DNA of 7,853 nucleotides from UBA2767 sp964194535 (GCA_964194535.1 CAXMMX010000158.1:1-7853); one strand, 5' to 3'; positions 1 to 6,867 are shown, counted from the stretch's first letter. The notes: generated by a model from the sequence alone, not told the origin. Translations and numbers: made by a program.

Positions 1-142
1 CCAGTTCCTTCTTGGTTCGTGCCGCCGCCTTGCGCAAGAGAGACTTGAGCTTGGAGAACGCCAGTTCGATCGGGTTGAAGTCAGGCGAGTATGGCGGCAG
101 GTAGAGCAGGCTTGCTCCCGCGCCTTTGATCATTTCGCGAAA
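1..142 (-). pseudogene. IS630-family transposase, C-terminal remnant (5'-truncated, continues off left edge)
   Basis: Read on the minus strand, this frame gives a short peptide containing LLYLPPYSPDFNPIE followed by LAFSKLKSLLRKAA. This is the block around the third catalytic acid of IS630/Tc1-like DDE transposases; the catalytic Glu codon is at 65-67. The frame is closed by a stop at 143-145, so the N-terminal two thirds of the enzyme, including the first two catalytic Asp residues, are missing here. The true junction with neighbouring DNA probably lies between about 125 and 142. The C-terminal end leaves the window, so it cannot be told whether that end of the element and its terminal repeat survive. 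No intact transposase is encoded in the window. The family call is secure; the exact boundary is not. Confidence 0.88.
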
Positions 143-1043
143 TCAACATCGTGATGATTTCGCCATCATGCTGCGCCGCTTCAATCTGCACCGTCTTCTC
201 TTCAAGGGTGCGCACCGAACAGCCAAAGCTCGTGATCATATCCTCCAGCACCGTCTTGGAATATGCCCAGGATAAGGCTTCGATCTGGACGGTCTGCTCA
301 CATACCGTCGCATCGATGATCGCCTCGGTGTGTTTGGCCATAAGACGGGTAATACTGTCAAAATAGATCGCAAGTTCGTTTGGATGAATATGCAGAAGCA
401 CCGATTTAGAGAATATGAAACGCGGACCGGCGGTACGCGCCTGGGCAAGGGTCTCATCCGATATCAAATGCAGATTGGGAGATTTCCGCCTAATAATATC
501 CCGGCCTATCAGGTCCTGGCCATCGCGTAAGAACCGTTCATTTACATCCAGGCCCCAATAGCAGCCTGAATTGAGATGCGCGATGACGTGACACCCGACC
601 CGCAAGGAGCCGCACCCGTAATCGACGCATATATGGTTCTGCTTCAAGCCCAGCGCAATCAGCCGCCGCAGCATCCCCGTGCCGCTTTCGCCGAAAACCC
701 GGCCTTCTATGAGATTTTTACCAAGGGTGGGGTGGCTATGGCCTTGATCGAGATGTTGCTCAATCACATAGCCGTAATAGTCCTGAAACCCTCTGTCGGG
801 ATTGTCTTCCTGCCACTGCTCAAACAGTTTTTTGTACCTGGATATTTTTTCCAGGCGCCCGTTTCTGTCGAGGTGGGAATACCCGTCCGCGGTTTGTTTC
901 TTGGTCACGGGAAAATTCGCCAATCTGCGTATTGCGGTGCCGGGCGCGGGACAAATACGGTTCCGCGATTCAATTGTAGCCCCTTTTTGGTTCAGGTGGA
1001 TCTTGGAGTTCAGGTGTTGCGCGGCATAGCCGATCCCCTCCAC
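81..1043 (-). CDS. class I SAM-dependent methyltransferase, C-terminal tail replaced by IS630 sequence
   Basis: The protein has a Rossmann-fold methyltransferase core. Motif I is VDYGCGSLRVG at about residues 140-150 (bases 603-629 for its core), followed by the acidic strand-2 motif YWGLDVNERFL (about 162-172). Later strands include FIFSKSVLLHI (about 209-219) and a final strand GEIITMLISR (about 294-303). The acceptor is unknown; small molecule, lipid/glycan or peptide are all possible. The long frame opens with a GTG at 1041-1043, overlapping the upstream radical SAM gene by 34 bases. The first ~45 residues look unlike a conserved domain and there is no in-frame ATG before residue 124. A GTG at 906-908 is an alternative start, giving about 275 residues. 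After ISR the frame enters the IS630 remnant out of phase, so roughly the last 15-18 residues are not native. Because the last core strand is present, the enzyme could still fold. It is last in the four-gene cluster. Confidence 0.82.
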   Translation of the reverse strand: MEGIGYAAQHLNSKIHLNQKGATIESRNRICPAPGTAIRRLANFPVTKKQTADGYSHLDRNGRLEKISRYKKLFEQWQEDNPDRGFQDYYGYVIEQHLDQGHSHPTLGKNLIEGRVFGESGTGMLRRLIALGLKQNHICVDYGCGSLRVGCHVIAHLNSGCYWGLDVNERFLRDGQDLIGRDIIRRKSPNLHLISDETLAQARTAGPRFIFSKSVLLHIHPNELAIYFDSITRLMAKHTEAIIDATVCEQTVQIEALSWAYSKTVLEDMITSFGCSVRTLEEKTVQIEAAQHDGEIITMLISRNDQRRGSKPALPAAILA

Positions 1044-2074
1044 CCGCCGGTAAAATTTGAACGGTCAAGCGTCCGCCCTTCCTTGCGCATGCTCTTGTAA
1101 ACACTGCATGTGGTGCAAGGTACATCGGCCCGTGGCTCAATAAACTCGGTCAGCATCCTGCGGGCATATTGCATTTGTTCGGAATTGAGTGTGTCTTCAA
1201 GGCCGTCTTCGAATACATTCCCGTCAAAGGCTTTCCAGTTGTTGATGCAACAACCCCAGATGGTACCATCAAAATTCAATTGTGGCTGATCCCAAAGTTG
1301 ATGACAGATATGTTCCATATAGCTTGAACCAAATTTTTCCTTGAATTCGGAGCGCGATGCAGCACCAACCTCCATTTCCCTGCGCACCATGTCCTTGTCG
1401 CGCACTGGAGACCAGTTTTCATCCCAATTGAGTTTTGTTTCAAACGCCATCCCGCGATCATTGGCCATCTGCCTGGCCTTGACGATTTCATGTTCGTTGT
1501 GGCCGAAAACCACAAACTGCCAGGTCAGCAGCGGAAACTCAGATTTGTATTGCTTCTTGTAGGCATTAATCTTGTCGATATTTTCCATCACCTGGTCGAA
1601 ATTTCCGCGCACCCGGTATTGTATGTAGGTTTTCTGGGAGGCGCCATCGATAGAACAGCGAATGTGCGTAAATCGAAATTTTACCAGCGCCTCAAGCGTC
1701 GCATCGCGCACCGTGTTCATGTTTGCGCCATTGCATGAAAGCAGCACATTCTTTTCAAAGGCATATTCGATGATTTTTTGCAGTTGCGGATTTAGAAAAA
1801 TCTCGCCGAAATTGGATAGCTCTATTTCCGTGACTTGTGGATTTTCATCAATCAGCTGCTTGAAATTTTCAAAGCGCAGAAATCCCAGCGCCACATGTTT
1901 GTAAAGTTTGCCGGTAGCGGTTTCGCAAGTAGGGCATTTAAGCTGGCAATGGGTTGAGGCTTCCAGCCGGATACGTGCTGGCGAAACCTGTGTATCATTC
2001 CGCTCAGCCTCAACAATTTCATATTTATCCAGAGTGTTATTTTTCAATTTTTCAACCGATATCTCTTGGCCCAC
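1010..2074 (-). CDS. radical SAM protein with reduced SPASM/twitch-like domain
   Basis: This is an S-adenosylmethionine radical enzyme of the MoaA/PqqE-like superfamily, about 354 residues. The cluster-binding motif CQLKCPTC (Cys43, Cys47, Cys50; bases 1925-1948) is the canonical CxxxCxxC for the [4Fe-4S] that cleaves SAM. Barrel motifs follow: EIELSNFGEIFLNP (about 83-96) and RCSIDGASQKTY (about 139-150). The C-terminal part has Cys257-x12-Gly-x4-Cys275, exactly the first half of the SPASM pattern, then Cys276 and a CTTC pair (Cys320, Cys323). The further CX5CX3C part of a full SPASM domain is absent, which fits one auxiliary cluster rather than two. The GTG start at 2072-2074 overlaps the end of the cyclic-nucleotide-binding gene by 23 bases, suggesting translational coupling. 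No precursor peptide gene was recognised nearby, so peptide, sugar or other substrates all stay open. Confidence 0.9.
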   Translation of the reverse strand: MGQEISVEKLKNNTLDKYEIVEAERNDTQVSPARIRLEASTHCQLKCPTCETATGKLYKHVALGFLRFENFKQLIDENPQVTEIELSNFGEIFLNPQLQKIIEYAFEKNVLLSCNGANMNTVRDATLEALVKFRFTHIRCSIDGASQKTYIQYRVRGNFDQVMENIDKINAYKKQYKSEFPLLTWQFVVFGHNEHEIVKARQMANDRGMAFETKLNWDENWSPVRDKDMVRREMEVGAASRSEFKEKFGSSYMEHICHQLWDQPQLNFDGTIWGCCINNWKAFDGNVFEDGLEDTLNSEQMQYARRMLTEFIEPRADVPCTTCSVYKSMRKEGRTLDRSNFTGGWRGSAMPRNT

Positions 2075-2549
2075 ATTCCAAACCGGGCTTACCCAACTCG
2101 TGCAGCCTAGTGCGCGCGATAGTCAATTCCGCAGTTGTCTTGCTCAGACGATCGCCCAGCATGCGCATGACGTCAATGCCGATTTCTGGAAATCCCGTAA
2201 TGAGTTCGAGAAATTGCTGTTTGAGAATTTTAAGAGCCTCAAGGTCGCTTAAGGTTTTGACGGTGGCGGTGCGCGGTACGTCGCACAGAATCGCGATCTC
2301 GCCCACAATATCGTTTCGTTCTACCTGGTTAACCGATATCTGACCATCAGGAGCATCGACCAGGACATCCGCCGAGCCCTTTATGATCACATAGGCGGCA
2401 TCGCCCGGGTCGCCTTGATGGAATAGCTCCTGGCCCTTGGAATAAACCACGCGCTCGGACGTGAACGCCAGCAGCTTCAGCGTTGACGGCTCGACCTTGG
2501 AAAACAAGGGAATCCGCCTCAAAACGCCAACTTCGTCGTCAAGAGACAC
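2052..2549 (-). CDS. stand-alone cyclic-nucleotide-binding domain protein (CRP effector-domain type)
   Basis: The protein, about 165 residues, consists almost entirely of one cNMP-binding beta-roll. It opens with the helix LRRIPLFSKVEP, then FHQGDPGDAAYVIIKGSADV (beta-roll). The phosphate-binding cassette GEIAILCDVPRTATV lies at about residues 83-97 (bases 2259-2303), with both the Glu and Arg normally used to hold the cyclic nucleotide. A C-helix and an amphipathic tail follow (VMRMLGDRLSKTTAELTIAR). There is no room for a helix-turn-helix, so it should not be a DNA-binding CRP/FNR regulator; it more likely senses a ligand and acts on a partner protein. I chose the GTG at 2547-2549 because GGAG lies six bases upstream. 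A TTG at 2559-2561 would add four residues but has no such site. The gene follows the ABC-like gene after about 50 bases and overlaps the radical SAM gene. cAMP, cGMP or another ligand cannot be distinguished. Confidence 0.9.
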   Translation of the reverse strand: MSLDDEVGVLRRIPLFSKVEPSTLKLLAFTSERVVYSKGQELFHQGDPGDAAYVIIKGSADVLVDAPDGQISVNQVERNDIVGEIAILCDVPRTATVKTLSDLEALKILKQQFLELITGFPEIGIDVMRMLGDRLSKTTAELTIARTRLHELGKPGLECGPRDIG

Positions 2550-2599
2550 AACCAGCTCCAATCAATCTAAGTTCCCAAGACTTACCCTATTTTTTCATG

Positions 2600-5341
2600 T
2601 CATTCATCATATGCAACAAGTTTCGAATATTGGCTCCCTTTGCGGTTCAGCTCCTTTGGATCACCCTGCTCGATAAGCCTGCCGTCCACAAACACTAATA
2701 CGTGGTCAAACTTGGCCGCATGAACCGGATTCGCCAGCACCCAGAATACGCCGGATTGAGTCTTATCCTGAGTGTTTTTGACACTGCTCAATACCTTCTC
2801 GATCATTTGCTTTTGCTGACCCGCAATGAGTGCGGCAAAGCCCTTGTTGATGATCAGCAGGTCCGGTCTTTTAAGGAGCGCGCGGGCCAGGCTCAGTTTT
2901 TGCCGTTGGACAGCCATGAGTCCCCTGCCGCCGATGCCGACATTGAACTCAAGGCCGACAGACAAAACAGCCGATCTCAGGCCAAGCTCCATCAGTACCG
3001 ACAATATCTCCTCGTGAACCTGCTTTGCCCCTTCCGCGACGCCGTAGGCGACGCGCCCGAACAGAATATTGTCCTGCAGCGAAGACCTCCCATTATAGCT
3101 TTCGAGGTCATACAGTTCTATGGCGTTTGTCAGCTCATCGGGCAAACTACTGCTGAACGCCTTACGGGCCGCGAGCAATTTGTTCCTTAAGTCGTCGTCC
3201 AACAGCGACAGCCTGTGTTGCGGTTCGACATAAGCAAAGCTCAATTTCAGCAACATCGCCTGGTCCTCGGGCGCGACCCGTTCAAAATCAAGACCCGACA
3301 CCCGCGAGAGAGTGGCTTCATATTCGGGGATATCATCAGCCGTCATTACACTCAGGCGCAAGAAGAAGGGATGGTCTGGGGGCAAGCCCGAGAACAACTC
3401 AATGATCGTCTCGGCAATCTTGCCGCCCATCTCGAACATGACCGCATCGAGACTGCCCTGGGATAAAACCGATAACAAATACTGATTGCTCGCAAGTTCA
3501 TTTTCCGCGAAGGCATCACCGATAGCGGTGCCGAAGATAATATTCTCGGCGATTGTCATCTGATCGTTATACGTGTCTGGATCAAACGGTTTGACGACAT
3601 CGGCCAGATCCGAATTTTTCAGCTTCTTCTGCAATAATTCGCGCGCTTCAATAATCTGCTTTGTGAGTTCTGGCTGTTCGTCCGGGTCGATCAATCCGCG
3701 CAATCCCAGATTGAACATGTGATCGGCCAGATCGACCGATTCCAGAACTTCCAGGATCCTTTCATCCACCTGTTCCGCGCCCGACAGTCCCGTCGCCGCG
3801 TAATCGATCCAATCGTCATTGACGTCCAGTGTCGTGTTGCCCGCGCGGTTTGCTTCGAAAATTTCCTCGTTACGTTTTTTCTCCGCCTCATCGGTATAAG
3901 TGAGCCCGCTCATCGGGACATGTTTCAGGCCGTATAACAGATTGTCCCTAACGCTGGCTTGGCGCAGGTACGTTTCGGGACCGACATAGCTGAGTCTGCG
4001 CCCGGTTATCGATTCGGGTAAGTCGTAAAGATTCTGATCGCCGAAATGAATCTGTCCTTGCGTCGGCGGCGTAAGCCTGGCCAGCACCTCGGAGATTGCT
4101 TCGGCGCCGCTGTTCACATCACCGATGACCGCGGTAGATTGATTGACCGGTATTTTGAAACTTGCCGATTCAATCAACTTAGCGCCGCTCTCGTCTATGA
4201 GACTCACATTGCTCGCCGAAATCTCACCCGATAGCCGGACGGTGCTATCGGTAACGGCGGCTTGGAATTCCGGCGGATGAACGTCATCGGAGACGAACTG
4301 AGAGATGACCGCGGTATATTTTATCTGAACGTCGAGCCGCGTTTGATCCCAATTTATCAGGTCCCTGATTGGATTGGGAAGATCCTTATAAGCCGCGATC
4401 ACGGCCACCAGCTGGCCAAGATCCAAAGTCCCTTTAATGGCGAAATAGCCACCTATGAAATAGAACAGGAACGGTGTGATCTGGGACAGGAAATTATTCA
4501 GGAACTTGATAAAGAACTTGCGCTGGTACAAATCGAAACGAAGGAAATAAATGCTGCCAAGCCGGTTCGAAATATCCGCCCGCTCAAAATTTGAGGTGTC
4601 GTTGACGTGGATCTCGGATACCCCTTCGAGGATCTCTCCGACCCGTCCGGCAAGGGCGCGGGCTTTTAACTGGCGTGCCTTTCCCAGCTCCAGCAATTTG
4701 TGCCGCATCCTGGGTATGAGGAAGGCTTGAAACAGCACGATGGCGAAGGCAATCATCCCCAGCCAGACATTCTGGACCATGATGAAAATCATGGCCACGA
4801 TCGCCTGACCGCTCAGAAACACCGGGTCGACATAGGCCTCGCCGATGAACACGCCCAGCGGTTCGACCTCGTCCTTGATCATGGTCGCGACTTCGGATGC
4901 TTTCATCCGGCGCACGAAGGACGTGGGAAAGCGCATCACAAGGTCGATCAGTTGATAGCGAAGCCGGCGCAAGGTCCGCTCTCCCAGCCGGCCCTTATAG
5001 GTATTGATATAGAATTTGAACATCCCGTTGATGCTGACAAGGGCCAGAAAAGCGATACAAAGCACGGTCAAATAGGCGAGCCTGTCCAGCTCAAAACCGG
5101 AAAAAAGGTCCAGTTGTCCGCTTGAGGAAATCCATGCCGGCACGGAAAAGGAAATCTCGAGAAAGCGGACGGTTGCACCTTCCGTCTCGAACCCCGCGCC
5201 TATGATTGGGACATTTACGATCTGCTTCGGCAGATCGTAAAACAGGAAATATGGCGGTAGAGATAACAGGACGACAAACAGAATCCAGAGCTGGTCACGC
5301 TTGGTATGAATCCAGATATACCGAAATAAGCTCTGTTCCAT
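2600..5341 (-). CDS. ABC-exporter-like membrane protein with degenerate, insertion-bearing nucleotide-binding domain
   Basis: The protein has about 913 residues; a half-size exporter is usually about 580-620. The N-terminal ~340 residues form a type I exporter-like membrane domain. Hydrophobic segments lie near 18-36, 88-106, 172-210 (two) and 283-320 (one or two). The coupling-region sequence FPTSFVRRMKASEVATMIKD is typical of this fold. The rest is ABC-ATPase-like but lacks the catalytic residues. The P-loop reads GDVNSGAEA, with Ala at the Lys position (about 407-415). The Q-loop reads YVGPETYL with Glu for Gln. The signature reads LMAVQ for LSGGQ (about 808-812). Walker B reads LLIINKG, with Asn-Lys for Asp-Glu (about 828-834). 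The H-loop reads LANP with Asn for His. About 280 extra residues sit between Q-loop and signature and carry repeats. The frame is fully open, so this is not ordinary decay. The ATG at 5339-5341 is preferred over an in-frame TTG two codons upstream. It is the first gene of the cluster. ATP-driven transport by this chain alone looks unlikely. Confidence 0.88.
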   Translation of the reverse strand: MEQSLFRYIWIHTKRDQLWILFVVLLSLPPYFLFYDLPKQIVNVPIIGAGFETEGATVRFLEISFSVPAWISSSGQLDLFSGFELDRLAYLTVLCIAFLALVSINGMFKFYINTYKGRLGERTLRRLRYQLIDLVMRFPTSFVRRMKASEVATMIKDEVEPLGVFIGEAYVDPVFLSGQAIVAMIFIMVQNVWLGMIAFAIVLFQAFLIPRMRHKLLELGKARQLKARALAGRVGEILEGVSEIHVNDTSNFERADISNRLGSIYFLRFDLYQRKFFIKFLNNFLSQITPFLFYFIGGYFAIKGTLDLGQLVAVIAAYKDLPNPIRDLINWDQTRLDVQIKYTAVISQFVSDDVHPPEFQAAVTDSTVRLSGEISASNVSLIDESGAKLIESASFKIPVNQSTAVIGDVNSGAEAISEVLARLTPPTQGQIHFGDQNLYDLPESITGRRLSYVGPETYLRQASVRDNLLYGLKHVPMSGLTYTDEAEKKRNEEIFEANRAGNTTLDVNDDWIDYAATGLSGAEQVDERILEVLESVDLADHMFNLGLRGLIDPDEQPELTKQIIEARELLQKKLKNSDLADVVKPFDPDTYNDQMTIAENIIFGTAIGDAFAENELASNQYLLSVLSQGSLDAVMFEMGGKIAETIIELFSGLPPDHPFFLRLSVMTADDIPEYEATLSRVSGLDFERVAPEDQAMLLKLSFAYVEPQHRLSLLDDDLRNKLLAARKAFSSSLPDELTNAIELYDLESYNGRSSLQDNILFGRVAYGVAEGAKQVHEEILSVLMELGLRSAVLSVGLEFNVGIGGRGLMAVQRQKLSLARALLKRPDLLIINKGFAALIAGQQKQMIEKVLSSVKNTQDKTQSGVFWVLANPVHAAKFDHVLVFVDGRLIEQGDPKELNRKGSQYSKLVAYDE
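3056..3958 (-). repeat. three-fold internal protein repeat in the ABC-like gene
   Basis: Within the altered nucleotide-binding domain a motif recurs three times, at bases 3929-3958, 3530-3559 and 3056-3085. The copies read ASVRDNLLYG, MTIAENIIFG and SSLQDNILFG. The second and third are preceded by matching FDPDTYN and YDLESYN. Each copy is later followed by a related helix: ILEVLESVDLADHMFNLGLRG, LLSVLSQGSLDAVMFEMGGK, and ILSVLMELGLRSAVLSVGLE. In normal exporters this Q-loop/helical-subdomain stretch (ENILFG, then a helix ending before LSGGQ) occurs once. Only the third copy runs on into the signature-like region. The repeats are visible at protein level only; the DNA copies have diverged, so any duplication is old. 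Confidence 0.75.
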
Positions 5342-5380
5342 ATCCAATTGCCAGCTGTCGTTTCACCGGTCTGGGGTCTA

Positions 5381-5393
5381 GTATATTTTATAC
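5381..5393 (-). promoter_or_regulatory. candidate -10 region / small AT palindrome upstream of the ABC-like gene
   Basis: The sequence is a perfect 5-3-5 inverted repeat (GTATA, TTT, TATAC). On the minus strand it offers TATAAA as a -10 box (5392 to 5387), which would place the transcript start near 5380 and give a leader of about 40 bases before the ATG at 5341. No convincing -35 hexamer lies 16-18 bases upstream. It could instead be a small operator. Confidence 0.3.
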
Positions 5394-5485
5394 ATTCCAA
5401 ACCATTCCGCCGAGACTCTGGAGAAATAGCAGGCAGCACCAGCTGAATTTGCATGACGCATCGGCGAATTTAACAACCAGTGGGC

Positions 5486-5491
5486 TATAAT
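5486..5491 (+). promoter_or_regulatory. candidate -10 box immediately before the glycosyltransferase start
   Basis: A consensus TATAAT ends four bases before the ATG at 5496. There is no Shine-Dalgarno-like sequence between the in-frame stop at 5454-5456 and the ATG. If this box is used, the transcript would begin at or about the start codon, giving a leaderless message. No TTGACA-like -35 is seen at the right distance, so a chance match is quite possible. Confidence 0.25.
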
Positions 5492-5495
5492 TGCA

Positions 5496-6740
5496 ATGCA
5501 GGGTCTCAAAGTTGCCATTGTCCTGAAGGGCTATCCGCGTCTTTCCGAAACCTTCATTGCTCAGGAAATCAGGGCCTTGGAAAAACGCGGTCTGCGGATC
5601 AGCCTTATTTCGCTGCGCCAGCCAACCGACCCGTTTACCCATCCGATCCATCGGCAAATCAAATCGCCTGTCACCTATCTTCCGGAATACCTTTACCGGC
5701 ATCCTATTCGTGTCGCCAATGGCCTGCTAAAGGCTGTTCGCCGGCCCGGGTTCGGAGCCGCCTTTCGGTGTTTTTCAAGGGATTTGAAGCGGGATTTTAC
5801 GTTGAACCGGATCAGGAGATTCGGTCAGGCTGCGGTTTTGGCCGCCGAACTTGGCGATGATATTTCGCACATCTACTCTCATTTCCTTCACACCCCCTCG
5901 TCCGTTGCGCGCTACGCGGCGATCATGCTTGGCTTACCGTGGAGTTTCTCCGCCCATGCCAAGGACATATGGACAATACCGGAATGGGAAAAACGTGAAA
6001 AAATAGCCAGCGCCATATGGGGCACAACCTGCACGGCCTACGGACATGCCCATTTGGCCGAACTGGCGCCGGAGCATGAGCGGGATAAGATATTCCTGTC
6101 CTATCACGGCCTGGATCTGACATGTTTCCCAGCCCCTCCGGAGCGCACGGACGAGCCCGACGGCGCAACCGCCGATCGGCCGGTCACCATTGTTTCGGTT
6201 GGCCGTGCCGTTGCCAAAAAGGGATATGACACACTGCTTAGCGCGCTGTCCGCGATTCCGCCGGACATCAATTGGCGGTTCGTACATGTCGGCGGCGGCC
6301 CGCTCTCAAGCGCCTTGAAAAAACAGGCGCGCACGCTGGGCCTGGAGCAACGCATCACCTGGCTGGGCGCCCAGGATCAGGGCGGGGTTATTGACACGCT
6401 CAAGGACGGGCATATTTTCGTTCTCGCTTGCCGAATTGGCGACGATGGCGATCGCGACGGTCTGCCCAATGTCCTGATGGAAGCGCTCTCTCAACGCCTG
6501 CCGTGTATTTCGACCGACATATCGGCAATCCCTGAATTCATCGAATCGGGCACCAACGGCATTCTTGTCGCGCCCGACGATCCTCAAGCCCTGGCTCAGG
6601 CCATGATCGAATTAATCACCAACCCCTCACGCCGTAGGTCCCTGGCCGATGCGGGCTACCGCCGGCTGGCCGCGAACTTTTCCTTCACCGCCTGCATCGC
6701 CCAACTGATGAACCGCTTTGGACTGGATGGCGAAATCTGA
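5496..6740 (+). CDS. GT4-family glycosyltransferase (surface polysaccharide type)
   Basis: The protein has 414 residues, the usual size for a GT-B fold retaining glycosyltransferase. The N-terminal acceptor domain starts with KVAIVLKGYPRLSETFIAQE (residues 5-24), a signature of WcaL/exopolysaccharide-type enzymes, and includes HFLHTPSSVARY and SFSAHAKDIWT (about 129-160). The C-terminal donor domain begins with VTIVSVGRAVAKKGYDTLL (about 230-248), which carries the basic residues that contact the sugar-nucleotide phosphates. It includes the EX7E-type motif DGLPNVLME, in which the first Glu is Asp321 and the second is Glu329. SGTNGILVAPDDPQALA follows (351-367). It likely acts at the cytoplasmic membrane face, adding a sugar from a nucleotide donor to a lipid-linked glycan; donor and acceptor cannot be predicted. 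The start at 5496 is forced, since the first beta strand begins at once and no upstream in-frame start exists. It is divergent from the ABC-like cluster. Confidence 0.93.
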   Translation: MQGLKVAIVLKGYPRLSETFIAQEIRALEKRGLRISLISLRQPTDPFTHPIHRQIKSPVTYLPEYLYRHPIRVANGLLKAVRRPGFGAAFRCFSRDLKRDFTLNRIRRFGQAAVLAAELGDDISHIYSHFLHTPSSVARYAAIMLGLPWSFSAHAKDIWTIPEWEKREKIASAIWGTTCTAYGHAHLAELAPEHERDKIFLSYHGLDLTCFPAPPERTDEPDGATADRPVTIVSVGRAVAKKGYDTLLSALSAIPPDINWRFVHVGGGPLSSALKKQARTLGLEQRITWLGAQDQGGVIDTLKDGHIFVLACRIGDDGDRDGLPNVLMEALSQRLPCISTDISAIPEFIESGTNGILVAPDDPQALAQAMIELITNPSRRRSLADAGYRRLAANFSFTACIAQLMNRFGLDGEI

Positions 6741-6867
6741 TCCCTTATCCCGCAGATGAGATATAGTTTGATTTCTTTACCACACGCCCCCATTTAGCCT
6801 TCAGACTCCGCTACAAAGCCGGCCAGTTACGATGCTGGTACGTGGAACAAGGAAGGATGTTCGAGTT

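Larger units (their letters stand above)
5342..5495. promoter_or_regulatory. divergent intergenic region between the two transcription units
   Basis: This 154-base gap separates the minus-strand cluster from the plus-strand glycosyltransferase gene and must hold the start signals for at least one of them. It contains the AT-rich inverted repeat GTATA-TTT-TATAC at 5381-5393 and a perfect TATAAT at 5486-5491. The heptamer CCAGCTG occurs near 5351 and again near 5438 in the same orientation, 87 bases apart. I see no protein remnant in it and no recognisable regulator site. Confidence 0.5.

Noticed and set aside
576..1100. Plus-strand open frame of 174 codons
   Set aside because: It is antisense to the methyltransferase, whose motifs are clear; no domain was seen in the plus-strand product.
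4700..5125. Plus-strand open frame of 141 codons rich in His and Asp
   Set aside because: It lies fully antisense to the membrane domain of the ABC-like gene, has no recognisable domain, and its composition is what the opposite strand of that coding sequence would give.
5388..5702. Minus-strand open frame of 104 codons over the intergenic region
   Set aside because: Most of it is antisense to the well-supported glycosyltransferase N-terminus, and the remainder shows no protein-like motif.
6735..6757. ATCTG/CAGAT inverted repeat at the end of the glycosyltransferase gene as a terminator
   Set aside because: The stem is only five pairs with a 13-base loop and no clean T-run follows, so it does not support a rho-independent terminator.
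6768..6796. TTGATT and CATTTA with 17-base spacing as a promoter for the FecR gene
   Set aside because: The -10 match is poor and the region has no supporting element; too weak to list as a feature.
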